A DNA stretch of 64,000 nucleotides from Gracilaria domingensis (lineage: Eukaryota > Rhodophyta > Florideophyceae > Gracilariales > Gracilariaceae), in contig VCMS01000021.1 in NCBI GenBank assembly GCA_022539475.1, positions 124,001 through 188,000 of the forward strand, in the 5' to 3' direction. A program made the position numbers and the translations under genes. This document shows positions 47,761 to 57,699 of the stretch, one piece after another. The notes beneath the pieces were generated by a model. That model ran no database searches, was not told the origin of the DNA, and saw nothing but the letters and a program-made list of their open reading frames with translations. Position 1 is the stretch's first letter. Every line of letters begins with the position of its first letter.

Positions 47761-47882
47761 GTAACTGGTGTCGGAGCAAATTGCTTCGGCAACGGGAAAC
47801 AAACCACTCGGGTATCTCGTGACTTCCAAATCCTCCCTTTCGAAAACCACTTGGTGACCCACAAATTCTAGGTCAGAAAATA

Positions 47883-48465
47883 TGTGGTATAACTGATCGG
47901 TTCGAACTGTGAGTGAAGAGCCCTGAGTCGGGCTCGACCCGGCGAAGGGTGGAAACGCGTGACACCTAATAGGTCGGCAGCATCCACTTTTGCTTATAGT
48001 GCGCCGTGAGCAAGTGGTAAATACGCCTGCACTGGTGTGCGGCAGGCACGTATAACCCGCGAGGTCAGCAAATTTAACAGAGGACAACTAGACTTACCAA
48101 TTAGTGACTGTACAACCAAACTAGTGTCGAATTAGTCTAATTGGTGCTCGTCGTTACCATCTGGCGTTGGAGGTTGGCGGCTCGGGGGTCTAGTACCCCC
48201 GAGTGCCCCTCCGGCTCTCACGGACCTAGTGCCACGTGGACCACCGGGAGGTGCACTTGTGGTGCGCCAACTCGGCCACATCTCGGCCATCTATTTATAC
48301 TACCTCGCAAATATTAATTCTAAATCAATAAAATTAAACTAATTAGTCCTTGCCGTGCGTGCGCATACGCGTCCTACATAGTACAGTAGACACCCGCGTT
48401 CAGAGACGGATGACGTCACAAGTTTATCGAGTAGAGCTCCCACCGATCGGGCGTACTATACTACA
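47883..48465 (-). repeat. G2 5' LTR
   Basis: 583 bp, matching 36208-36779 apart from small indels. Confidence 0.92.
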
Positions 48466-48739
48466 GCCTCCCTCGCTGGAGTAAGCAAGAGATAACCACT
48501 GTGGTCATTCTTTCCCGAACTAGTGCGTAGTAGAATCCGTCTTCGCCTTTCGACCTATAAGAGAAATCGAAATGCAGCATCTTGTTTGGTAGGTCAGCGC
48601 GTAGAGCGTGTCCAAGTGGTCTGCGAATGACCATACCAGCTTCTATACAGAGACAGTGTAAGCAAGAATGGACAAGAGCTTCGACTTCTTTCTGCATATG
48701 CTCCCAATAGAAATGGCTCTGTAGGGTAGCTTGAGTCAC
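48466..48739 (-). pseudogene. G1 integrase, upstream portion
   Basis: Zinc-binding and early core sequence (TLQSHFYWEHMQKEV, CLHCLCIEAG, MLHFDFSYRS) in G1, cut by the G2 insertion. Confidence 0.8.
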
Positions 48740-49032
48740 TTTCTAACTACGATGTCCTCCCATTCCAGTGTGTGATGTAGCGTGTATTCTGAGCTTCATC
48801 TTCTGATCCTCGCTGCAAATTCAGTGGATTCCTTTCTCGTCCTTCCAACATTCTCCTATCTTCTTAAGCCGCTTCGGCGGTTTCGACTTTGCGGTTTCTT
48901 GGGATGAGATAATATCCTGAAGCGAAGTCCAGTCCAGTCTACAGTCGGTTCCGGACTAATCAGCACCAAAAGCAGAGATTTGAGGCAGCCGATAGTGCGA
49001 GAGCTGATGGTTGCTTTGGCCTGCACGGCCCA

Positions 49033-50700
49033 TTATGTCATCATGTTTGCCAGAACGTTCTGCTCGCCTGGAAGGTGTTCAATAACATATCGAAAGGCGC
49101 TGAGCTTTAGAGTCCAGCGCATCAGTTTGCTCGCTGTGTGGCGTGCAATCCCGGGATTTTTCCCGTAGGGGTCGTATAAATATACGAGGTTGGCGTGGTC
49201 CGTGAAAATGGACACCTCCCGGCCAGTGATGAGATAGTCGAGCCGGCACATTGCTTCGACTATTGCGAATCCCTCTTTCTCCGGCACGCTCCAATTCGCA
49301 GCAGATCTTGTAAAGGATCCTGACAAGAAACAAAGTGGCGTGTGGTCTTATTTGTCGACGTCTTCGCGTCGTTGCGACATCGGCACCTGTGTCAGAATTG
49401 CGGACCAGTGCGTATCTGACGCGTCCGTGAACAGACAGAGCCTGTGGTCGGGCTTCGGGTGCGCAAGTTTCACAGAAGCAGCTAGTTGCTGTTTGATGGT
49501 GTTGAAAGTAGCATAGTAGTCAGCGTCCGACGAGCTGGTGATGGAAATCTTTCGAACGGCTTGCTTCGTACGTTTTCCAGCCTTGGAGTAGGCTTCTTCC
49601 ATCAGTGCGTGTAAAGGGGCCACGGTTTCTGCATAAGCTGGAATAGCGTTCCGCATCCAATTCGTAGCGCACAGAAGCTGCTGAAGCTGATCTGCTGCCG
49701 TAGACTTCTCCATTTCCATGATAGAAGAGAAATTTCATGGGTGGTACTGGATGCCTTCCGACGAAATTATTCTTCCACAGAACTGTACTTCCTTATCAGA
49801 CAAGTTTGACTTTTCGATGTGTATCTTAATGCAGACCTCGTCTCACACGCAGAAGTATGCTTCGAGACTGTCTAACAATTCTGTTTGATTCTGTGCGTAG
49901 AATAAGAAATCGTCAAGTCACTGAATCATCTTGTCCACGCGGCCTTCGAACTTTTCTTGGAAAACGGCTTGGAAATGCGTTCCAGAATCGCAAGCTCCCT
50001 GTAGCAGACGTCTAGAGGAGTAGATGCCAATCGTTGTCTGAATAGACATGAACTGTTGGGACCGTTCCTCAAAGGGTACTTGCCAGTTTTTGTGGGCAAG
50101 ATCTATGTTCGTGAAACAGGTGCTGCCGGCTACGTCCTGAAACTTCGATTCCAAGTGAGACATGGACGGCTAAATTGGGATTCCCTAGCAAAACTCATGG
50201 TCATTGAATCATCATGCTGCAGTAAATGAAATTGATGCGCTTCAATAAAATGTAAGGGCACTTTCGAGGAATTTAATTTTTCAAACAATCACACTCATGG
50301 AAATGCCAGTGAAACAAAAACTTAGTTATTTTTCAATGAAGTTGGTCATATTATCTTACTACACCAGTTATTCTGCATGCAAGTCTACTGGAAACCCTTT
50401 TAGTTTTCCCTTAACGAGTTTTGCCTGGGATTGTTTGGGAGTTGGGTCCTCGGAGATCTAAAGTAAACCTTAGCTTGGTAGAGCCGGGCTTTTGTACCGC
50501 CAGAGGTGGGCTTGCCCATCCTGCCCCAAGATTTTAGTAGATTGCTCCCATCGACTCCAGCTCGCGGATCGTCTGGATAATAAACTCTCTCTGTTGCGGA
50601 GCGTAGCGACGTTGCGCGGATCTTACTGGCCGTGAATTCTGATTAGTGGTTATTGCAAGCGCCGGGACTTTTGCTGGAAGGTCGGCTCCAAGTTTGATAC
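49033..50700 (-). pseudogene. G1 reverse transcriptase and RNase H
   Basis: RT sequence near the upstream end (HLESKFQDVAGSTCFTNIDL), palm and thumb sequence below it, then RNase H (CLFTDASDTHWSAILTQVP; EGFAIVEAMCRLDYLITG; IFTDHANLVYLYDP). A 247-bp MITE lies inside (50183-50429). Confidence 0.85.
50183..50429. mobile_element. 247-bp MITE in G1 RT region
   Basis: Inverted ends CCCTAGCAAAACTC and complement of CCCAGGCAAAACTC, flanked by ATT on both sides (50180-50182, 50430-50432). AT-rich interior without coding. The superfamily is not certain; a 3-bp duplication is compatible with PIF/Harbinger-type MITEs. Confidence 0.75.
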
Positions 50701-50722
50701 GAAAAATATCCCTGTTCCTTTC

Positions 50723-51350
50723 CTACAAACTTTCCAAGCGATGCCTACCGTGTTCCGAAATTCCGTTTTTCATGGCGTTGGACAGAATCTTCTGAAAAAC
50801 AGCGTCGATAGATTCCTTCGAATCTTTCCCCATTCCGGCTGCCAAGGCCTCGGGAAGAGAGATAGGGCCATCCTCAGCTGCCTGGTACGTCAGCGACTTG
50901 TACTTTGCCGATGCAAGTTTCAGCTGACTCTGGTCGACCTCTGCAAGGTCCTTGTCATGCACATGGGCGCTGGTCTTTTCTAAATGCTCCTCCAAGTTGA
51001 ATCCAATCGACTTAAGGAACGGTCTGCCGAGAAAAACTTCGTCCATGTCTGTGTCAACCACGTGAAATTCTATTCTGCGGATCCGGTGAGGTATGTTTGG
51101 CCCATGCAGTTGAATAGTGACACACAGATTGACTTACTTCAATGCAGTACAGTCGATGCTCACGTTCTTGAACGCGCTGCGGAGCCCATTGGTGTGTCAA
51201 CAGTGGTAACTTCGAGTGCTGGGTCTTTCTTCGAAATCTCGTCCTGCACGCTGTATGGTATAGCGCTGAAGTCAGCCCCAAAATCTCCCAAAGCAACCGC
51301 AGGAATACTGTCTTAGAAAAGGACGCGATATCTGCCTTCGCTGGCATCAA
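50723..51350 (-). pseudogene. G1 protease region
   Basis: Contains DMDEVFLGRPFLKSIGFNLE, the C-terminal part of a retropepsin-like domain, just downstream of gag. An upstream ALGDFGADFSAI-type segment fits the active-site region. Confidence 0.55.
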
Positions 51351-52440
51351 GAAGGTCTGAGGTGCTGGCTCTGACAGATTTTGCAGATTTCTTCTTCTGA
51401 AAATACTCTTCGAGAAGTTGCTTTCGTAACTCGGGGCTCGTGATTGGACAGTTCTTCACCATATGCGTCTCACCGCATTTTGGGTTCAAACAGCGCTCGG
51501 TCCATTTCTTCTGCAGCTTGCTTCTCTTGAGCACCGATCGTTGCTCAGTCTTAAGCGTTGTTGAACGCCCCTTGTCTATGTTGAACAGCTTTCTCGGTTT
51601 GTCGTACTTCTTCTCGAAATCCGAGCGGTTTTGTTTTTTGGAAACGTTCAAACGTGCGCGAGCTACCTCGTTGTCAGAAACCTCTGTGGCAAGAAAAGCG
51701 ACTTGGGTCCTAAAGAACTTGATATCGCTGTTTCCCACTGAGCTCCAAAGAGAGCGCTTCATTCGGATTCTTTCGCAAAGCCACGGCGGTTCGAATTTCT
51801 GCTCCACCTTGTTCATGAGATATTTGTCCTTCTCGGAATCATTCAATATTGACAAAGCATTGTTGTGGTCCAATGCCTTGATAAACTCGATTACGAAAGA
51901 TGCTACAGCTCCAGCGGGGTCTTCTTGGCACGGGGTGTAAGAAGTTGACGCATATGCAGGGTTAATCCGCGATCGCGATAGTGCATTCTCAAACCAGAGG
52001 TTGACTTTCTCTACAGTAGCCTCTTCGACAGTAATGGCGTCCTGGCTTTCTCCCATAATGCAAAGTGCGTGTAAAGTACTGCTTTCAATACAGTCTTTAA
52101 CACTTGCTACGGTGATTTGGTTGTCGTCGTCTCGAAAGCGATTGACATCGATGCAATTCTCCTTGTATGCTCCGTACTCTGTCTCGAACCTGGTAAAGGC
52201 CGGTTGCGCGACTTTGTTGAACTGGGGAGGTTTGATAAATGCAATTACACCGTAGTTTGAAGCCATGATTGCTCTCCAGGTGACACAGTTGTCTGCACCG
52301 TTCTCGGTTGCCTTCCTGCCATCCAGTTCTCTTGCTCTTTGAGCCAAAGCGCTTTGTTGATGAGTGTCGAGAGACCGGCTGGTTGAAAGAAAAGATGGTA
52401 GGAAACAAAGGGGCGAAAAAGAAAGCGAACTGATGCGCAC
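51313..52440 (-). pseudogene. G1 gag with zinc knuckle
   Basis: Capsid-like sequence (PPQFNKVAQPAFTRFETEY; AVASFVIEFIKALDH; MNKVEQKFEPPWLCERIRM), a basic region and a CCHC-like knuckle C-x4-C-x3-H-x4-C (CLNPKCGETHMVKNC). Close to a usual gag length. Confidence 0.8.
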
Positions 52441-52792
52441 AACTCTGACGAACTGGCTTCTGCCTTCGCCGAGGTCACTCCTGGTCTTCGGCTGGGAGCT
52501 TTTATTTTGTTTGCCCGCGACCTCTTAGCCGAAGAGGATCACTCGATGTCTGCTCAATGCGGATCCAGCAATGAACGTAGAACTCCAAAGAATTAAGGAA
52601 ATTCTCATATGCAAATTTTACACGCGACTGTGTCAGCCTCATCTCGGTCATACACTTTCCGTCGCGGCTCATTCGGAGCTCCTGTTTGATCTGATGAGCT
52701 TCTTGTTCCGTTCCACTCGCAGCCCGAGGGATAGGCGCCGGTGTAAGCGTCCGCACACCTGTTTCGTAGCGTTGCTGTCGTGACATTTCACA
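52358..52792 (-). repeat. G1 5' LTR
   Basis: 435 bp. Matches 34389-34794. On the minus strand it starts TGTGAAATGTC. The internal side begins with a 12-bp palindrome CAAAGCGCTTTG. Confidence 0.9.
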
Positions 52793-53490
52793 ACGATAAA
52801 CGATTTATTTTTATGGAGAGTAGAGTAGGGCAGGGTCACCAAGGGCCAAAGCAGGCTCAAAGCTGAACTCTAGACCTGCGCAATTATATTGCGCTTATCT
52901 CCGAAGATATCTGTCTACTATTAATAACCATAGTTCCAAATTGAAGTTTTTATTAAACTAGCCCATCATTCAATCAATACATACCATTTTTTAACTAATC
53001 TTTAAACCTTAAAGATTTTGGACAAACAAAGATTGTTAAGACTCAAATATTGCGCAATTCATAGCAAAGCTCCTACTACCGTGCCAAAATTGCAAATCGG
53101 ATCAAAATGTCTAGCCAATTCATCAAAATCAAATAATATACTAGCATCTACCACTTTTTTGGCTGTCTATTGCCAATTTTCGTTTTTTTCAGAACCACCC
53201 GCCTATATATAGATTAGTCCAAAAGCTCTTAGACAAGCAACGATACAAGCATATTTTCAATTATGCTTGTATCGAAGCTCAAAGAGCTTTGCTCTTACAC
53301 CCTCGGAAACTCGCAATCAGATCAAGTTTCAGATCTATTTGAACTAAATTGTTTGTATACAAAAGCTTAAACTATGTTTGTGGTGATCTCCAAGATTCTT
53401 GGAGCATTAGCAAAACCTTTCCGCTTATATATAGACACCACCCATTCTTTTTAATAGCATACTGAAATTGATATATTGTTTTTAAAAAAA
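52793..53490. other. AT-rich spacer, no gene recognised
   Basis: Stops in all frames. Short hairpin AGCTC-AAA-GAGCT near 53276. Confidence 0.45.
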
Positions 53491-53560
53491 TGCGCCGTGT
53501 CACACGGCGCAGTTTTGCTTGATTTTGGAGAATCACCCTAATTTATATCAGTAGTTCTCC
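53491..53560 (-). repeat. Hairpin-ended dispersed element, copy 2
   Basis: GCGCCGTG-TCA-CACGGCGC at 53492-53510, with an A run before it. It is the reverse complement of the site at 14640-14715, including about 40 bp of flank. Confidence 0.5.
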
Positions 53561-54875
53561 AGCAAATTGAAATGGAGTAAAAAAATGCATCGTATGCAGT
53601 ACATCTGGAGATACAGCACAAATGAGAACCAAATTCAGTCAATGAAGGTAATTCGTCTTTACATTTGTAAGCTTAGAACACTAACAAAAAGGCTAATCGT
53701 AGAGAAGAGCCCAAAAACGTAGTACAACCTCGCTAATTTTGTACAACTTTCTAAAACATTTGTAAAAATCTATTAATACGAGTGCAGACTATTGTAAGCC
53801 GCAATAGAGCTGCGCATTTCAAAGTAGTAACTTACGAAGCATTAGTTAATAAGAACATGACTTTTTATGAAACACAATATACTGCTCAATAAAACTGTTT
53901 ACTTTTTTTAAACACCTGGGTCGTATAAAGCATTAGTTAATTTGATAACTTCTTGTGATGTATCAAATAATATTGGTCAATTGAGTTTAAATGTTTTTAA
54001 AGTAATTTTCCAAACCAAGTCAAAGTTTTTAAAAAAAAGCCTTCTAGAGTGCAAACTAATTCGCTTGGGTGATAAAATTTTGTGCTCATAGAGAACAGAG
54101 AACTTTTAAATGAATGCACAGCAGCGCTTATGAAGCCGATATAAACTGCTTCTGTTTTTAGGAAGCAAAACTTATTTTACTTCTCAGATTGTTTTATTCG
54201 AAAAGAGCAATACACTTCGGGGCAATGCCTTCAAGTCGGCATGAAATAATATGAACAATAAGAGTTTTGCGAATTTTTCTTGAGAAGCTTGCTTCTCAAA
54301 ACGCTGATATATATATATTTCTCGGTTCAATGTTTTCTTCATCGGCCATGAACGGTCTGAAATGAGCGTCCCCTTTTTGCTGCCTTAATGCGCGATACTT
54401 TTATTGGGAAAGTCTGCGTTTTGCTCTGGATTGTTCGTCAATTGATATCAAAAATTCCTAATTCTATTATAAACTTTCCATCTGCCGCTCATAGCGGATT
54501 GTTCATTACACTGGCGTTTGTTAGGATTGCGCAAAATAGATAAAAATAATCGTAAAATGTTTCTCGAACGATATTTTGAACCTCAAACGTTCCAGAGCTG
54601 CGATAAACGCCTAAAATACATTTCCACGAGAAGACGATCAGAAGATACCTTAAAATGTTTTTCCTCCTCATCAAATGTTAAATGTCCACGTTGAGGTTTT
54701 TTTCGATAAGCAGCGCGGTCACGCTCAGCCGTGACTTGATATCTCTTTTCCAATAAAACATGCTACCAATTTTGATACTTAAGAATTAAATTCTGTGTAT
54801 CAATTAAAAATTTACGCCCTTATTGTTTTCTTTCTCTAATGCTGTTCTATGCAATGCTTTTCATGCGCTTCAATA
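53561..54875. other. AT-rich, no gene recognised
   Basis: Contains a palindrome TTGAGAAGCTTGCTTCTCAA at 54280-54299, otherwise featureless. Confidence 0.45.
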
Positions 54876-54879
54876 AGTT

Positions 54880-56470
54880 TATAAAACAAATAGATGTCAG
54901 AAGTAGCACCTAAAGTATGCAGCATCAAAACAATGACCCATCCATTCGAGAAGAAAACAACCTCAGAAGTGTGGCCTTATAATTTTCGCTTTTCAATTTA
55001 ATATTATTTTCTTCCTTCTATACTACCAGATGGTCAAAATGAATGCTGACACATAACATCAGTAGCATAGCGACATAACAAAAATTTTGAAAACCTAAAT
55101 TATGCGTCAAAATGTTTTTCATACTCCAACGACCATCATTTAGAGTGACATGTTCTTGCAAAACAATCTCTGCGACGAAAATTATGAATTTTACTGTACA
55201 TTTCTGAAACGTAAATTCGTTGATACTAAACAATTTCCCAAAAACTTCCAGTTACTTTCATGTTTTAGAGTGATCAAAGTCATAAAACAGATATTCTTCT
55301 ATGAAAAGGAGAAACGTTGACCTATTTTAGAATTCCAACCTTTTTGTCAACTCAATTTACGCCATTCTAAACCTTTATAAAGTATATAGAAGAAAAAAAG
55401 TTTTTATCAATGAGGACCATTCTGAAAACGGAACGAATGATAAATAGAACAATCTGTATGGTTTTCTTCATGGGAGCTATTTACCATTTTTGTAGTTCAG
55501 AATTGTTGTAAATTTGCCTCTCGCTCTAGACGTTGAGCCGGAAGCAAATAAATGCTTGTGAAAGTATGTTCAGACGTTATTGGTTGCCTAGAGATCGGCG
55601 GGTTTAGCTTGAGGGTATTTGTGACAAATGCGGAAAAGCTGGCTATCTATGTTTTGCTTATATACTGAGACATTTCTTAGAAGACTTACTTTTCTACTAG
55701 AATAATATGTCTTTGCATTTCTACTTGTTTTCAATTATTATGCTACGACTGTCGCAATGTAGTGTGGTCACTATTGTTCAGTAAACAAAGAACGAAAAAA
55801 CGCATCTTCTTCGTAGAATTTGTATGTTTTATTTTCTTACCTTTCCTTCCTAGAAAAAGTGTGGCATACGAGAATATACCACGTCATAAAAGCACAGACT
55901 ACAATAAAGAATGGTTCTCAAGTCATTTTGTTGATGACAACGTTTTCTTCTGTAGACTTTATATAGCTTTGGAATGTCGTAAATCGCCTTGACAAAAAGG
56001 GCTGGGATTCTGGAAGAGGTCGACGTCTCAGGTTTTCAGAAAAGGATATCTTTTTTATGACCTAGATCACTCTAAAACATGGGGGAAATTGAGACTTTCT
56101 CGGAAAATTGTTCAATATCAACGGATCTCCTTTCAGAAAGTAATAGTCAAATTTATAACTGCCGTCGCAAATGATCTTTTTCGAGAATAGTTCACTCTCA
56201 ATGATGGTCGTTGGAGTACAAAAACCATTTTGAAGCATAATCTCGGCTTTCAAATTTTCTTTTTCCTGTCAGTATGCCACCGATGTTAGGTTTCAGAATC
56301 CATTTCGACCATCTGGTAGTATAGCAGGAGGAAACAAATATTAGAGTGAGAAGCACAAATATTATTGAGAGAAATCTGAGGTTTCTGTCTTACCAGATGG
56401 GTTGGGACTTTTTGTGATGCCACATACTCCAGGTTTAGAGCAATGACTTTCAGTATTTGGGCACTATTTG
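54880..56470. repeat. Long inverted repeat, arms about 420 bp
   Basis: Left arm about 54880-55300, right arm about 56040-56470, complementary at roughly 70-75% by eye with small indels. Shared stretches include CTATACTACCAGATGGTC, ACTCCAACGACCATCAT and ATGTTTTAGAGTGATC. About 740 bp of unrelated AT-rich sequence separates the arms. A minus-strand frame (56286-56696) runs out of the right arm. Either a non-autonomous transposon with long TIRs or two inverted decayed gene copies. Confidence 0.7.
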
Positions 56471-56982
56471 TCTTGCTCTGAGGAGATGGAGTCCTTTTAG
56501 GAAGATGTATTGTGATGTGGACTTTAGCCCCAATACTTGTGAGAATTCTTGTCTGTTTTTTTGCATCTTTCAAGGTGGATTTCATATTTGAACCAATTTG
56601 TAGGTATAGTAGTAGTCTACGTGGTGGATCTGGCATGTGGATATTTGTGACCTCTCCGATTGGACGTATCTGGCACCCTGACAGTGGGTCGTCCACGTGT
56701 ATAGACCTCAGGAGTTGTGCACCGTAGTTTTCGGTTATTGTAGGAATAGTATATGTGCTCGGGTTATCGCACCCTTGAGCCTTAGGCGGTATCTAAACAG
56801 ACCGTGAAGGTGAACGCGTGAATTAACATGTCAAAAACGTTGGCTGTAAGATGAAGGGTTGCTTTACACATATGGCCCACTAGTGCGTCTAGCAAAAAAT
56901 ATGTAATATGCACACATTCCTGACGTCGACGGCGTATCTGCGAACTATGTAATGCACCGACAGTGCAATACATCTCGTCGCT
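56471..56982. other. Spacer, minus-strand open frame only
   Basis: Part of a 136-codon minus-strand frame (GCQIRPIGEVTNIHMPDPPR ...) that continues into the right arm of the inverted repeat. No domain recognised. Confidence 0.3.
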
Positions 56983-57483
56983 TTGTTGTCCAAGCAGCAC
57001 TGCCTTTGCAACGGCAAAATGCGCCTGTGGATGAAGTCTATAGCGATAACAACAGCTTTGATTATGGTCTGCAATAGTAACCTTTTGCTACATTGTCACA
57101 AAACCATAGCAAAAAAGAGATCCTACTCTACAAAGTCATTTATGTCTCCAGCAGCTGCACGAAAGAACACTACGTTTGAAACCGTTACGGACTTCCTTAG
57201 AGCCGTAGATTTTCAACGAGATTACAGAATGTCACGAGGTTTGTTCGAAAAGCTCGTAAAACAGTTAAAACGACTCATACGTAAAGACGAAGAAATGTGA
57301 CGAAGGGCTAAACGTCTAACTATAGCTAAAAGTACTCGGCTGTTCGTAACAATCAATATGTTGGCTGGAGGAAATGTTGATACTGTCCATCAACTGTTTC
57401 AGATCAAACGCTCCACAGTGTATCAAATATCTGAAGAAAACTTGTCTTGCATTCAACAAGGTATTTTCAACCAGCGATGTTGA
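56983..57483 (+). pseudogene. PIF/Harbinger transposase, N-terminal fragment
   Basis: Contains the HTH-like part of the family: FQRDYRMSRGLFEKLVKQLK, then RLFVTINMLAGGNVDTVHQLF and KRSTVYQISEE. One in-frame TGA at 57298-57300 splits it. The frame ends at 57481-57483 and the DDE domain is absent, so the gene is truncated. It is a different family member from the copy at 11.4-12.8 kb. Confidence 0.8.
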
Positions 57484-57491
57484 CGAATGCT

Positions 57492-57545
57492 AAGAGGGTC
57501 GATGACCCTCTTTACTGATCAGTGAAGGCGCTATGGTTCGCCTTC
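57492..57545. repeat. Three hairpins in a row
   Basis: AAGAGGGTC-GAT-GACCCTCTT (57492-57512), ACTGATCAGT (57514-57523) and GAAGGCG ... CGCCTTC (57524-57545). They sit exactly at the break between the truncated Harbinger gene and the gypsy fragment G3. Confidence 0.75.
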
Positions 57546-57699
57546 AAATATGACACAAAGGCACTACTTCTACCACCTTTGGCTTCCAGAGACACGCAGA
57601 ATATGTCAGCCACCGTTTGCAGACTGGTGTCGAGCCTCAGCTCTCAATTGTAACATCAACTGCAACAGTCATTGTTGCACCATTGCGGACTGGGTCACT

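Larger units (their letters stand above)
40440..47860. repeat. Dispersed ACCA-NN-TGGT palindromes in G2
   Basis: Exact matches at 40496, 40562, 41436, 44566, 44867, 45317, 45448, 47097 and 47846, plus 37714 and 38515 in the opposite-strand frame. At least fifteen one-mismatch forms occur (for example near 42233, 43843, 44498, 45098, 45719, 47557). About 0.17 exact sites would be expected by chance in 11 kb. The two central bases vary. Sites fall in coding and non-coding parts alike. Confidence 0.8.
36208..48465 (-). mobile_element. Ty3/gypsy LTR retrotransposon G2, large, broken
   Basis: Minus-strand element with LTRs 47883-48465 (5') and 36208-36779 (3'), both TGTGG ... ACTATACTACA on the plus strand. 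Flanks GTCTC (36203-36207) and GCCTC (48466-48470) look like a diverged 5-bp target duplication inside G1 integrase. A polypurine-type tract (AGAAGAGAGG on the minus strand) borders the 3' LTR. Order: gag, protease, RT, RNase H, integrase, then about 3.5 kb of opposite-strand coding-like sequence. A 746-bp solo LTR interrupts RNase H. Without it G2 is about 11.5 kb, large for gypsy. Contains at least ten exact ACCA-NN-TGGT palindromes. A fossil with many breaks. Confidence 0.9.
34389..52792 (-). mobile_element. Ty3/gypsy LTR retrotransposon G1, broken and nested into
   Basis: Minus-strand gypsy order: LTR (52358-52792), gag, protease, RT, RNase H, integrase, chromodomain-like end, LTR (34389-34794). 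It contains three later insertions: the gypsy element G2 inside integrase (36208-48465), a 247-bp MITE in the RT region and a 333-bp MITE downstream of integrase. Without them it is about 5.6 kb, a normal size. The LTRs differ by several indels (406 and 435 bp). No clear target duplication. A fossil with several breaks. Confidence 0.9.

Noticed and set aside
52339-52357. Self-priming site like Tf1 at the G1 5' LTR (palindrome CAAAGCGCTTTG)
   Set aside because: A 12-bp palindrome next to the LTR is suggestive but no complementary stretch at the transcript start was identified.
1173-57300. Stop-codon reassignment in the nuclear code
   Set aside because: TAA and TGA both appear inside decayed transposon genes, while the intact 465-aa gene ends in TAA and uses no internal stops. 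Decay is the simpler reading.
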